DNA of 48,754 bases. It comes from Candidatus Limnocylindrales bacterium. GTDB taxonomy: Bacteria > Desulfobacterota > Binatia > UBA1149 > CAITLU01. Positions 1 through 9,693 of the stretch are shown one piece after another (position 1 is the first letter of the stretch; each line of letters opens with the position of its first letter). Where the stretch lies: contig DATNBU010000022.1 of NCBI GenBank assembly GCA_035571835.1, forward strand, positions 1 to 48,754, given 5' to 3'. Under the pieces are notes generated by a model that worked only from the letters and a program-made list of their open reading frames with translations, was not told where the DNA came from and ran no database searches. Both the position numbers and the translations under genes were made by a program.

Positions 1-2270
1 TCGACGATACGATGGAGTCGATCCTGGACTGGTACCGCAAGGAAGGCGTCATCTTCAAAGGCGGCTCCGGCTCGGGCGTGAACCTTTCGAACATCCGCTC
101 GTCGCGTGAGCCGCTGGTCGGCGGCGGAACGGCTTCCGGTCCGGTTTCGTTCATGCGCGCAGCCGATGCCTCTGCCGGCGTCATCAAGTCGGGCGGCAAA
201 ACCCGCCGCGCGGCGAAGATGGTCGTTCTCAACATCGATCATCCCGACATCGAGGACTTCATCCGCTGCAAGGGCGACGAGGAGAAGAAGGCCTGGGCGC
301 TGATCGACGCGGGCTATAACGGCGCGATCGACGGCGAAGCGTACGGGTCGGTGTTCTTCCAGAACGCGAACAACTCGGTGCGCGTCACCGACGAGTTCAT
401 GAAGGCCGTCGAGAACGACGCCAACTGGCACACGAAGAACGTGACCGACGGCAAGCCGAACGCAGCGATCCGGGCCCGGCAGCTGTGGCAGCTGATCGCC
501 GAGCAGGCGCATTTCTGCGGCGATCCCGGACTGCAGTTCGATACCACCATCAACGACTGGCACACGTGCCCGAACACGGGACGCATCAACGCATCCAATC
601 CGTGCAGCGAGTACATGCATCTCGACAACTCGGCCTGCAATCTGGCGTCGCTGAACCTCATGAAGTTCACCGACCCGAGCGGCCGCTTCGATGTCGACGG
701 CTTCAAGCACGCGGTCGACGTCATCATTACGGCCCAGGACATCGTGGTCGCGAAATCCAGCTATCCGACGCCGGAAATCGAGAAAACCTCGCACGAGTAC
801 CGCCAGCTCGGCCTCGGCTATGCAAACCTCGGCGCGCTGCTCATGTCGATGGGTCTTCCGTACGATTCCGACGCGGGCCGCACGTTCTCGGCGGCCGTCA
901 CGTCGCTGATGTGCGGCGAGGCGTACGTGCAGTCGGCGCGGATCGCCGGTGCGCTCGGCCCCTACGCCGGCTTCGCCGCCAACCGCGAGCCGCAGATCCG
1001 CGTCCTCGACAAGCACCGCGAGAAGTCGCGCGCGATCGACTCGGCCTACGTGCCGCTCGACCTGCTGTCGGCCAGCCGGGAAGTGTGGGACGAAGCTGCG
1101 ACGATGGGCCGCGAGCACGGCGTGCGCAATTCCCAGGTCACGGTGCTCGCGCCGACCGGCACGATCGCGTTCATGATGGATTGCGACACCACCGGCGTGG
1201 AGCCCGACATCGCGCTGGTCAAGTACAAGAAGCTCGTCGGCGGCGGGATGCTCAAGTTCGTCAACACGACGGTCACGCGCGCGCTTCGCAAGCTCGGCTA
1301 CGAGACCCGCGAGGTCGCCGACATCCTCGAGCACATCGACGAGAACGACACGATCGAAGGCGCCCCGCATCTGAAGGCCGAGCACCTCGCGGTCTTCGAC
1401 TGCGCGTTCAAGCCGCGCTCCGGCGTGCGCTCGATCGAGCCCGGCGGCCACGTCCGCATGATGGGCGCGGTCCAGCCGTTCCTGTCCGGCGCCATCAGCA
1501 AGACCGTCAACATGCCGCCCGAGGCGACCGTCGAAGACGTCAGCCGCATCTACCTGGAGTCGTGGAAGCTCGGGCTCAAGGCGGTCGCGATCTATCGCGA
1601 CGGCTGCAAGAAGAGCCAGCCGCTCAACACCGGCGCGACCGCCGAAAAGGCCGCGGCCGACGAGGCGGTAAGGCCGCAGCGGCGGCGCCTGCCGGCCGAT
1701 TGCCGCTCGATCCGGCACAAATTCGATGTGGCCGGGCACGAAGGCTACATCCACGTCGGCTTCTTCGACGACGGCGCGCCTGGCGAGATCTTCATCAAGA
1801 TGGCCAAGGAAGGCAGCACGATCTCGGGCCTGATGGACACGATCGCGACGCTGACGTCGATGTCGATGCAGTACGGCGTGCCGCTCGAGGCGCTCGTCAA
1901 CAAGTTCGCCCACGTCCGCTTCGAGCCGTCGGGTTTCACCAAGAACCCGGACATCCCGGTCGCGAAGTCGCTGACGGACTACATCTTCCGCTTCCTCGGT
2001 ACGCGTTTCGGTGGAGAGGCCGGCGCGGCGACGGCGGCGGCAGCAGTCGCGGCGGAAACGGCAGTGGCTCACGCTGCGCAGGCCCGTCAGGCGGCTGCGC
2101 CGGCGCGCCCGAAGCTCGAGCTTCTCGAAGGCGGACAGCAGGGCAAACCGACGGACTTCATCCTGTCGCAGAGCGATGCGCCGACGTGCTCGGACTGCGG
2201 CTCGATCATGATCCGCAACGGCGCCTGCTATAAGTGCCACAACTGCGGAGCCACCAGCGGTTGCTCGTAA
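1..2270 (+). CDS. nrdJ: Adenosylcobalamin-dependent (class II) ribonucleotide reductase, 3' part
   Basis: Reduces ribonucleotides to deoxyribonucleotides in the cytoplasm using an adenosylcobalamin-generated thiyl radical. The reading frame is open to the left edge (codons before the ATG at 12 read D-D-T), so the N-terminal part lies outside the window. Counting from that ATG, NPCSE carries the thiyl-radical Cys198 with Asn and Glu neighbours, and ACNLASLNL carries Cys209, the redox partner; the 11-residue spacing is typical of NrdJ. GSGSGVNLS (about residues 19-27) and APTGTIAF (about 378-385) are further family motifs. An Ala-rich linker (about 676-705) leads to a C-terminal zinc-ribbon-like tail with paired CxxC motifs, common in long NrdJ proteins. 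The enzyme makes the cell dependent on B12, which fits the BtuFCD-like importer at 32.9-35.9 kb. The family call is secure. Confidence 0.95.
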   Translation, partial: DDTMESILDWYRKEGVIFKGGSGSGVNLSNIRSSREPLVGGGTASGPVSFMRAADASAGVIKSGGKTRRAAKMVVLNIDHPDIEDFIRCKGDEEKKAWALIDAGYNGAIDGEAYGSVFFQNANNSVRVTDEFMKAVENDANWHTKNVTDGKPNAAIRARQLWQLIAEQAHFCGDPGLQFDTTINDWHTCPNTGRINASNPCSEYMHLDNSACNLASLNLMKFTDPSGRFDVDGFKHAVDVIITAQDIVVAKSSYPTPEIEKTSHEYRQLGLGYANLGALLMSMGLPYDSDAGRTFSAAVTSLMCGEAYVQSARIAGALGPYAGFAANREPQIRVLDKHREKSRAIDSAYVPLDLLSASREVWDEAATMGREHGVRNSQVTVLAPTGTIAFMMDCDTTGVEPDIALVKYKKLVGGGMLKFVNTTVTRALRKLGYETREVADILEHIDENDTIEGAPHLKAEHLAVFDCAFKPRSGVRSIEPGGHVRMMGAVQPFLSGAISKTVNMPPEATVEDVSRIYLESWKLGLKAVAIYRDGCKKSQPLNTGATAEKAAADEAVRPQRRRLPADCRSIRHKFDVAGHEGYIHVGFFDDGAPGEIFIKMAKEGSTISGLMDTIATLTSMSMQYGVPLEALVNKFAHVRFEPSGFTKNPDIPVAKSLTDYIFRFLGTRFGGEAGAATAAAAVAAETAVAHAAQARQAAAPARPKLELLEGGQQGKPTDFILSQSDAPTCSDCGSIMIRNGACYKCHNCGATSGCS

Positions 2271-2331
2271 GCAATCGCCGATGGGCGAACGTGCAGGGGA
2301 ATCGTAAGAGCGACGCGCGGAAGACGGCAGG

Positions 2332-4030
<1,699 letters not shown>

Positions 4031-4066
4031 CGTCATCTTTGCGCACATCACATCCGGGAATCGTCA

Positions 4067-4161
4067 TGCACGTGCACGAATGCACGTTCTCGGGTGTGTT
4101 TTTGTTGACTACCTTGTCACAGGCTCACTATAATTCGTTTTGTATGCACGGGAGTGCATAC
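4067..4161 (+). promoter_or_regulatory. Sigma-70-type promoter with clustered TGCAC half-sites and a start-site palindrome
   Basis: TTGACT at 4105-4110 and a perfect TATAAT at 4129-4134 are separated by 18 bp, predicting transcription start near 4141. Just there lies a perfect 8-bp inverted repeat, GTATGCAC (4142-4149) and GTGCATAC (4154-4161), with a 4-nt spacer. Further TGCAC/GTGCA half-sites occur at 4067, 4072 (together the palindrome TGCACGTGCA, 4067-4076) and 4081. The promoter serves the lysine-rich gene at 4220. The half-sites could be an operator, or the palindrome could form a 5' RNA hairpin. Confidence 0.75.
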
Positions 4162-4219
4162 GCGTTCGATGCTTCGCCTGCGAGGGTGATCGCGGATAAC
4201 AGCTGAAGGAGGCAAACCA

Positions 4220-4432
4220 ATGGCTGGAAGAAAGAAGGCATCGAAGAAGAAGGCTGGCAAGAAAAAGGCCGGCAAGAAGAAGGCGACCAAGAAGAAGGCT
4301 GGCAAGAAAAAGGCCACCAAGAAGAAGGCCGGCAAGAAGAAGGCCGGCAAGCGCAGGGCGAAGAAGGCCGCTGCACCCGCTGCCGAGGGTGCTGCCCCGA
4401 AGCGCCGCAAGAAAGCGAAGTCCCGCAAGTAG
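4220..4432 (+). CDS. Lysine-rich histone H1-like DNA-binding protein
   Basis: Seventy-residue protein made almost entirely of Lys, Ala, Gly and Arg. Residues 5-45 are built from short KKAGK/KKATK repeats, followed by an Ala-rich hinge (KKAAAPAAEGAAP) and a basic tail. There is no folded domain; composition resembles the C-terminal tails of histone H1 and bacterial H1-like nucleoid proteins, so nonspecific DNA or RNA binding is the likely role (inference). GAAGGAGG lies 8-9 bases before the ATG. The gene is monocistronic, with a strong promoter upstream and an intrinsic terminator downstream, which suggests high expression. The near-identical codon runs (aagaagaaggc) also make the DNA internally repetitive. 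Confidence 0.85.
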   Translation: MAGRKKASKKKAGKKKAGKKKATKKKAGKKKATKKKAGKKKAGKRRAKKAAAPAAEGAAPKRRKKAKSRK

Positions 4433-4550
4433 GACTTGGTCCGAAAGAACAACGACCTGATCCGTTAACAAAAAAGGTACGTCCGCCCGGTTCGTACCAC
4501 CGCCAAACACCCTCACAGGCGAACACCGAACCCGTAAAGGGTTCGCAAGA

Positions 4551-4580
4551 AGCCCCCCGGAACCCCGGGGGGCTTTTTGT
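4551..4580 (+). terminator. Rho-independent terminator after the lysine-rich gene
   Basis: A perfect 10-bp stem, AGCCCCCCGG (4551-4560) and CCGGGGGGCT (4565-4574), with a 4-nt loop and a T run to 4578. A second small hairpin, CGAACCC/GGGTTCG (4527-4545), sits just upstream. Together these close the transcript of the 4220 gene. Confidence 0.92.
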
Positions 4581-4736
4581 TGGGGCAGCGGGAGTGAAAA
4601 TCGCCTCAATCCGGCTTCCTGTCATGGCATGCCGGGACGCCCGTTCATCGGAAGTTCTACTTCCCGCTTTGACAAGATCCGAAGCGTCCCCTAGGAAAGC
4701 CGGAAATTCGACCCCTTCGGAGGATCAGGAGATACC
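4581..4736 (+). promoter_or_regulatory. Intergenic region with a probable promoter for the SCP2-domain gene
   Basis: The 304-bp gap 4433-4736 holds the terminator above and then this upstream region. TTGACA at 4669-4674 is a perfect -35 hexamer; 17 bp downstream is TAGGAA (4692-4697), a weak -10. CGGAGGATCAGGAG just before the ATG at 4737 supplies the ribosome binding site. No small gene is evident in the gap. Confidence 0.45.
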
Positions 4737-5075
4737 ATGGCAGACGTACCTACCAGCGCTCAGCAAGTTTTCGACATGATGCCCTCGCGTTTCAACGCGG
4801 CGGCGGCGTCCGGCGTGAACGCCACGTACCAGTTCGACCTCACCGGCGATAACGGTGGAACCTGGCAGGTCGCAGTTGCCAACGGCACCTGCAACGTCGC
4901 GCAGGGCACGCCGAACGACAAGCCGAACATCACGATCACGATGGCGGCGAGCGATTACCTCGACATGATCACGGGCAAGCTCAATCCGCAGATGGCATTC
5001 ATGGGCGGAAAGCTGAAGATCAAGGGCGACATGAGCCTCGCGCTCAAAATGCAGCAGATCTTCCCGAACGCCTGA
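4737..5075 (+). CDS. SCP2 sterol-binding domain protein
   Basis: A 112-residue stand-alone SCP2 (sterol carrier protein 2) fold. The N-terminal helix with the phrase VFDMMPSRFN, the central beta strands (YQFDLTGDNGGTWQVAV, PNITITMAASDYLDM) and the C-terminal MAFMGGKLKIKGDMSLALKM segment are characteristic. Such proteins bind lipids or acyl chains in a hydrophobic tunnel; the ligand here is unknown. No signal peptide, so cytoplasmic. A strong Shine-Dalgarno sequence, its own promoter and a terminator immediately downstream indicate a monocistronic, probably well-expressed gene. Lipid-metabolism genes elsewhere in the window (acyl-CoA dehydrogenase, CoA-transferase, PhyH) fit a lipid-handling role, though no direct link is visible. 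Confidence 0.9.
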   Translation: MADVPTSAQQVFDMMPSRFNAAAASGVNATYQFDLTGDNGGTWQVAVANGTCNVAQGTPNDKPNITITMAASDYLDMITGKLNPQMAFMGGKLKIKGDMSLALKMQQIFPNA

Positions 5076-5134
5076 CAACCGACTGTTTGCGGCGCACCGC
5101 TCGGCGCGCCGGCAATCGGGACAGCAAGCAAAGA

Positions 5135-5165
5135 AAGGGAGCTTCGAAGGAAGCTCCCTTTTTTT
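5135..5165 (+). terminator. Rho-independent terminator after the SCP2 gene
   Basis: A perfect 10-bp stem, AAGGGAGCTT (5135-5144) and AAGCTCCCTT (5151-5160), with a 6-nt loop and a continuous T run to 5165. Confidence 0.93.
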
Positions 5166-5246
5166 GCGCTCCGCTGCGCCGGGCTTCTTGAATGGCCGTT
5201 TCTTGACGGGCGTCCCTCCTGAACATTACGGCGCACGGAGGTCCCC

Positions 5247-5666
5247 ATGACGCATCTTCACCAACGCAGAATTCTGGCCGCGGCGTTCGCGGGCGTTCTC
5301 GCGACCGGCTCCGCCGCATTTGCGCAGACGACGGGCGGCGGAGCATCCGGTGCCGGCAGCACCGGTTCCATGGGCAGTGCCCCCGGCACGATGGGAACAG
5401 CACCCGGAGGCGCTCCCGGACAGCTCGGAACTGCGCCAAACAGCGCTCCGGGCCAGCTCGGCGCGCCTCCGCCGCTCGGAGCGACTCCGGGACTGTCCGG
5501 CACCGCACCCGGCATGCAGAATCCTCCTGGTGCAACGACCAACTCCGATCTTGGACGGCGTCTCGGCACCACCAGCCCTGATCCCGGCCGGCATCTCGGT
5601 ACGACGACCAACGCGGATGTCGGCCGGCGACTTGGCACGACAAACAATGCCGACGTCGGTCGCTAG
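5247..5666 (+). CDS. Secreted low-complexity Gly/Pro/Thr repeat protein
   Basis: A 139-residue protein with a clear signal peptide (basic MTHLHQRR, hydrophobic ILAAAFAGVLATGSAAFA, cleavage after AFA-Q). The mature part is low complexity. A Gly/Ala/Pro/Ser region with APG and QLG phrases (about residues 30-95) is followed by imperfect 11-12-residue tandem repeats of the type TTNSDLGRRLG (about 99-139). CGGAGG lies just upstream of the ATG. No known domain is recognised and no function can be assigned; a periplasmic or surface-associated disordered protein is likely. It lies downstream of a terminator, so it is probably transcribed separately from the SCP2 gene. Confidence 0.7.
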   Translation: MTHLHQRRILAAAFAGVLATGSAAFAQTTGGGASGAGSTGSMGSAPGTMGTAPGGAPGQLGTAPNSAPGQLGAPPPLGATPGLSGTAPGMQNPPGATTNSDLGRRLGTTSPDPGRHLGTTTNADVGRRLGTTNNADVGR

Positions 5667-5829
5667 GCAGCGGTCATAGAAGCTCGCTGCGGAGATCTGT
5701 CGACTCCGTAGCGCAGCTCTGCGGGCACCTGCGCCGCTACGCGCCCCGGCTGCGATCTATTCGTCGCGCGCATGCGCTCAATCCACCACCGCGTCGAACA
5801 GCCCCGATCGCGAGGCGTCGTACTGTTCG

Positions 5830-8025
5830 ATGCCTGCCGGCAACCGCAGCGGGCGATCGCGCGCCCTGCGCGTCGTTCTTGGAATCTTCGGTGTTCTCTT
5901 CACCGCTGTGCTCGTCGTTGTCATCGCACTCGCAGCCAACTGGAAACGTGCCCTTCCGTATCTGATCACGTCGACCACCGGACGGGAGTTCGTAATTCGC
6001 GGGCCCGGGCACCTGCGCATCCTGACCTGGCATCCTCACCTCGTGCTCGAAGACGTCACGTTCGGCAACGCTCCGTGGAGCAAGCAGAAGGAAATGGTCG
6101 AGGTCGGCCGCTTCCGGATCGGGCTCGCGCTTCGCCGCCTGCTGCACGGCGACATCGTCTTCCCGCGCCTCATGCTGGACCGCGCAATCGTCCGCCTCGA
6201 AGCGCAGAAGGACGGAACCAATAACTGGACGCTATGGCCGACCAAAGCGGCGACGCCGGATGACCGCACCGAAGTACCGGCGATCAAGAACGTGATGATC
6301 CGCAGCGCGCACCTGACGTACTTTCGTCAAGGTGCGCCCGAGTCGGACATCGACCTCCAGCTCAGCCAGGCCAGGGGCACGGTGGCAGCCAACGTGAGGC
6401 TCGATGCCCGCGGGCGCTACCAGAAAATGGACGCGAGGCTGGTGCTCAATGCCGGCTCGATCGCCGCGCTGCACGACGAGAAGACGCCGTATCCGCTCGA
6501 CGTTTCGATTACGGCCGGCGACACGTCGGCGACCATCAAGGGACATCTCCGCGGACCGCTCGACCAGGGCGGTCTCGACGTGCAGATGAACATCAAGGGC
6601 AGCTCGATGGCGAAGCTGTTTCCGCTGATCGGCGTGGTGCTCCCGGATTCTCCGCCGTACAGCCTCGCCGGCCGGCTCGAGCACGAGACCAGCACGTGGC
6701 GCTACCGGGACTTCAACGGAAAAATGGGCGACAGCGATCTGTCGGGAGATCTCGCGGTCGCGCTCGGCGGCAAGCGGCCGATCATGACCGCCGACTTCCG
6801 GTCGAAGAATCTCGACTTCGACGACCTTGCCGGACTCGTCGGCGCGCCTCCGAGCGCGAAGCCGGGCGAGACGGCATCGGCCGAGCAGAAGGCCGAGGTT
6901 GCCCAGCAGGTGCGTTCGGGCCTCGTGCTGCCCGACACGTCGATCGACGTGCCGCGACTGCAGGCCATGGATATCGATGCACGGCTGCGTGCCGATCACG
7001 TCAATCCGCCGAACCATCTGCCGATCGACAAGCTCGACCTCAAATTCCTTCTGAAGGACGGGGTCCTGCAAGCAGCGCCGGCGACGTTCGACGTCGCCAA
7101 TGGCCGCGTGGAGCTCAACGCAACCCTGCATGCCGACGGCGGCCAGCCGCGCGTCGAAGGCGACCTCAGCGCGCGCGGCGTACGCATCGCCCGCATCCTC
7201 GGAGACACGCCGTTTACCGACGAGACGCACGGGTCGCTCGGCGGACAGATCAAGCTCGCCATGCGCGGCCGATCGGTGCGCGAGATGGCTGCCACCGCCG
7301 ACGGCAGCATCCGCCTGGCACTCGCCGACGCACGCGTCAGCCATCTTCTGGTTGAGCTGGCCGGGCTCGACGTGATGCAGTCGCTCGGTGTGGTTTTCCG
7401 CGGCGACGAGCCGATCCCGGTTCGCTGTGCCGCCTTCGACCTGACCGCAAAGGACGGCGACGTCCGCAGCAACATGTTCGTCATCGATACCGACGACACC
7501 AACATCACGGCCGACGTGCACCTGAACCTTGCGACCGAGAAGCTCGACATGTCGATCTCGCCGCATCCGAAGGACATCAGCCTGCTGGCGCTTCGCCAGC
7601 GTCTTCGCGTCGAGGGCCGGCTTGCCAATCTCGATTACTATCCCGATCCGCTCCGGCTCGGGCCGGTCGGCGGCTTCATGGAGAAGGTCGATTACCTGCT
7701 CGCGCCGATCGTCGGGCTGCTGACGCCTTTCGATATCGGCATCGGCGACAAGGACGACAACGGCTGCGCGGCCTTCCTCAAAGACCACACCGGCGGCAAT
7801 CCGGAGCTCGCCGCGGCCGCCAGGGCGGCGGCGTCTGCGAAGGGGGCGGAGGTGCGGAATCCACCGTCGAAGAAAACACGCCCGGGATCGGGCAAGTCGA
7901 TCACCGGCAAGTCGGTCGACATCAAGAAGGCTTTTTCCAAGCTGATCCCGAAAAGAAAGGTCAGCCGCCCAGAACCGGCGCCAGCTCGTCCTTCGCCGAG
8001 AGAATCCAGTCGTGCACATCGGTGA
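5830..8025 (+). CDS. AsmA family protein
   Basis: A 731-residue protein with a single N-terminal membrane anchor (about residues 14-36, VVLGIFGVLFTAVLVVVIAL) and a long periplasmic AsmA-type region. The phrase YLITSTTGREFVIRGPGHLRI matches the N-terminal AsmA repeat, and SGDLAVALGGKRPIMTADFRS and the C-terminal KLDMSISPHPKDISLLALRQ segment match its C-terminal part. AsmA-like proteins are implicated in phospholipid or outer-membrane homeostasis as bridge-like lipid-transfer proteins. The tail after about residue 665 is Ala/Lys-rich and ends in a Pro/Arg/Ser stretch that overlaps the 3' end of the convergent epimerase gene by 65 bp. The start at 5830 has only a weak Shine-Dalgarno sequence. 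Confidence 0.88.
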   Translation: MPAGNRSGRSRALRVVLGIFGVLFTAVLVVVIALAANWKRALPYLITSTTGREFVIRGPGHLRILTWHPHLVLEDVTFGNAPWSKQKEMVEVGRFRIGLALRRLLHGDIVFPRLMLDRAIVRLEAQKDGTNNWTLWPTKAATPDDRTEVPAIKNVMIRSAHLTYFRQGAPESDIDLQLSQARGTVAANVRLDARGRYQKMDARLVLNAGSIAALHDEKTPYPLDVSITAGDTSATIKGHLRGPLDQGGLDVQMNIKGSSMAKLFPLIGVVLPDSPPYSLAGRLEHETSTWRYRDFNGKMGDSDLSGDLAVALGGKRPIMTADFRSKNLDFDDLAGLVGAPPSAKPGETASAEQKAEVAQQVRSGLVLPDTSIDVPRLQAMDIDARLRADHVNPPNHLPIDKLDLKFLLKDGVLQAAPATFDVANGRVELNATLHADGGQPRVEGDLSARGVRIARILGDTPFTDETHGSLGGQIKLAMRGRSVREMAATADGSIRLALADARVSHLLVELAGLDVMQSLGVVFRGDEPIPVRCAAFDLTAKDGDVRSNMFVIDTDDTNITADVHLNLATEKLDMSISPHPKDISLLALRQRLRVEGRLANLDYYPDPLRLGPVGGFMEKVDYLLAPIVGLLTPFDIGIGDKDDNGCAAFLKDHTGGNPELAAAARAAASAKGAEVRNPPSKKTRPGSGKSITGKSVDIKKAFSKLIPKRKVSRPEPAPARPSPRESSRAHR

Positions 8026-9034
8026 CGATCTGTTCCATCGAGCGCGCCGGCGTCCAGCCGGTCGCCGAACGAATGCGCGAGTTGTCGGTGATGTAGACCG
8101 GCACATCCGCGGGACGGTTCTCGGCCGTTGATCCGATCTCGATCGTGCGTCCGGTGATGCGCCGGCAAAGATCGGTCAGCTCGACCAGCGAGGTCGAGCA
8201 GCTGCGGCCTCCGCCGACGGCGAACACGCCTCCGCGCAGCGACTCGAAGCGCGCGAGCTGGATCTCGACCAGATCGCAGAGATCGTCGATGTGCAGCACG
8301 TCGCGCACCTGCTTGCCGGTTCCGCCGTAACCGATGTAGTCGAGCCTGCCGCCGTAGACGTGGCGGGCTACCCAGAGCACGACGACGCCCTGATCGATCT
8401 TTCCCATCTGCCACGGACCCGAAAGGACCCCGCAGCGATCGACGATGGCATCGAGGCCGTGGGCCGCCGCGTATTCCTCGATGAACATTTCCGACGCGAG
8501 CTTGGTCGCGCCGTAGATCGAGCGCACGCCGCCGAGCGGAAACTCCTCCGAAATGCCGCGAGCCGACGCTCCGGCGATCGTCTGCTCGCCGTCGAGCTCG
8601 AAGCGCGTCGCGGTTTCGACGAGCCGAAGTCCGGACAGCGTGGCCACCGGATAGACCCGGCTCGTCGACAGGAAGAGCATTTTCGAGCCGTGCTCGCGGC
8701 AGTACTCGAGCAGGTTCAGCGTGCCGACCAGGTTGGTGTCGAGCACGTAGCGCAGGTCCGGCCCGTAGCTCGCAAGAACCGATGGCTCGGCAGCACATTC
8801 GATCAGCAGGTCGCACGCTGGAAGCGCCGCGATGTCGTCGGTGCTGCGCACGTCACCACGGACGAATTCGACACCGGCGGCCTCGAGGCGCGGAAGGTTC
8901 AGCTCCGAGCCTTTGCGCCGGAGGTTGTCGAACGCGATCACGCGCGCGGCGGGGTCGCTCTGCTTGCGATCGAGCGCGAGCGCCGATCCCACGAACCCGG
9001 CGCCGCCGGTCACGACGATGGTCGCCGGCCGCAT
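7961..9034 (-). CDS. NAD-dependent epimerase/dehydratase (extended SDR), nucleotide-sugar type
   Basis: A 357-residue extended SDR, last gene of a four-gene leftward glycan cassette. It has the nucleotide-binding motif VTGGAGFVGS (residues 8-17), the active-site Tyr174 and Lys178 in YGATK, and an upstream Ser-rich strand (FLSTSRVYP). It probably epimerises or dehydrates an NDP-sugar; the substrate cannot be read from sequence. I chose the ATG at 9034 because MRPATIVVTGGAG is the natural N-terminus. It lies 5 bp after the methyltransferase stop codon. Its 3' end overlaps the convergent AsmA gene. Confidence 0.88.
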   Translation of the reverse strand: MRPATIVVTGGAGFVGSALALDRKQSDPAARVIAFDNLRRKGSELNLPRLEAAGVEFVRGDVRSTDDIAALPACDLLIECAAEPSVLASYGPDLRYVLDTNLVGTLNLLEYCREHGSKMLFLSTSRVYPVATLSGLRLVETATRFELDGEQTIAGASARGISEEFPLGGVRSIYGATKLASEMFIEEYAAAHGLDAIVDRCGVLSGPWQMGKIDQGVVVLWVARHVYGGRLDYIGYGGTGKQVRDVLHIDDLCDLVEIQLARFESLRGGVFAVGGGRSCSTSLVELTDLCRRITGRTIEIGSTAENRPADVPVYITDNSRIRSATGWTPARSMEQIVTDVHDWILSAKDELAPVLGG

Positions 9035-9039
9035 CGTTT

Positions 9040-9693
9040 CTACTTCTCGGCAACCACGAGGAACTGCTTGCCGAGGATTTTCCAGACCGCCGGCACCTTG
9101 AGGTACAGACGCACCAGCCACGGATGCTGCGGAATGCGGCTCCTCGTCGTGTAGGGCAGGAATCTCGGAATCATCTTGTGGATGCGGAAGCCCGAGTTGA
9201 CCAGCAGCTCGGCAAGGCTCCGCTCGGTCATCGGGACCAGGTGATCCCAGAAGTCCCAGTACGCGCCGCCCACGTAGCGGACGTTCGGCTGCAGCATGAT
9301 GAAGCGTCCCCCGGGACGAAGCTTGCGCCGGACTTCTTCGACCACGCTGCGGACCTCGTCCTTGCTTGCGAGATGCTCGAAGAAGTTCGATTCGAATGCG
9401 ACGTCGACCGATTCGTCCGCGATCGAATCCATCCGGAGGCACGACTGGTTGAAGAACGTGACGTCGGGCCGCAGGAACTTCTTCGCGTCGGGATTGATGT
9501 CGATGGCAATGCGCTCGCGGCAGCGGACCGCGTTGATGAACTCGCCGTATCCGCACGCGATGTCGAGGACGGTCGCATCGGCACCGACGAGATCATCGAA
9601 AAAGCCTTCGCACAGTGCCTGCCAGATCCTCTGTCGGCCGGCGTGATCCGATTCGGGAAAGCGCTCGCTGTAGAGCTTCGAGATGTCGGTCAT
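9040..9693 (-). CDS. Class I SAM-dependent methyltransferase in a glycan cassette
   Basis: A 217-residue Rossmann-fold methyltransferase. Motif I is VLDIACGYGEF (about residues 42-52), followed by the acidic strand AIDINPD and the post-motif VDVAFESNFFEHL. The substrate is unknown; its position between a GT2 glycosyltransferase and a sugar epimerase suggests methylation of a sugar or sugar-lipid intermediate. The ATG at 9693 overlaps the TGA of the glycosyltransferase gene (ATGA), pointing to translational coupling. No membrane segment is evident. Confidence 0.85.
   Translation of the reverse strand: MTDISKLYSERFPESDHAGRQRIWQALCEGFFDDLVGADATVLDIACGYGEFINAVRCRERIAIDINPDAKKFLRPDVTFFNQSCLRMDSIADESVDVAFESNFFEHLASKDEVRSVVEEVRRKLRPGGRFIMLQPNVRYVGGAYWDFWDHLVPMTERSLAELLVNSGFRIHKMIPRFLPYTTRSRIPQHPWLVRLYLKVPAVWKILGKQFLVVAEK

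Noticed and set aside
4220-4432. Lysine-rich gene as a simple-sequence artefact
   Set aside because: A good Shine-Dalgarno sequence, consensus promoter and strong terminator bracket it, so it is kept as a gene.
5707-5741. Terminator after the secreted repeat protein
   Set aside because: CGTAGC/GCTACG arms exist but the stem is interrupted and has no T run.
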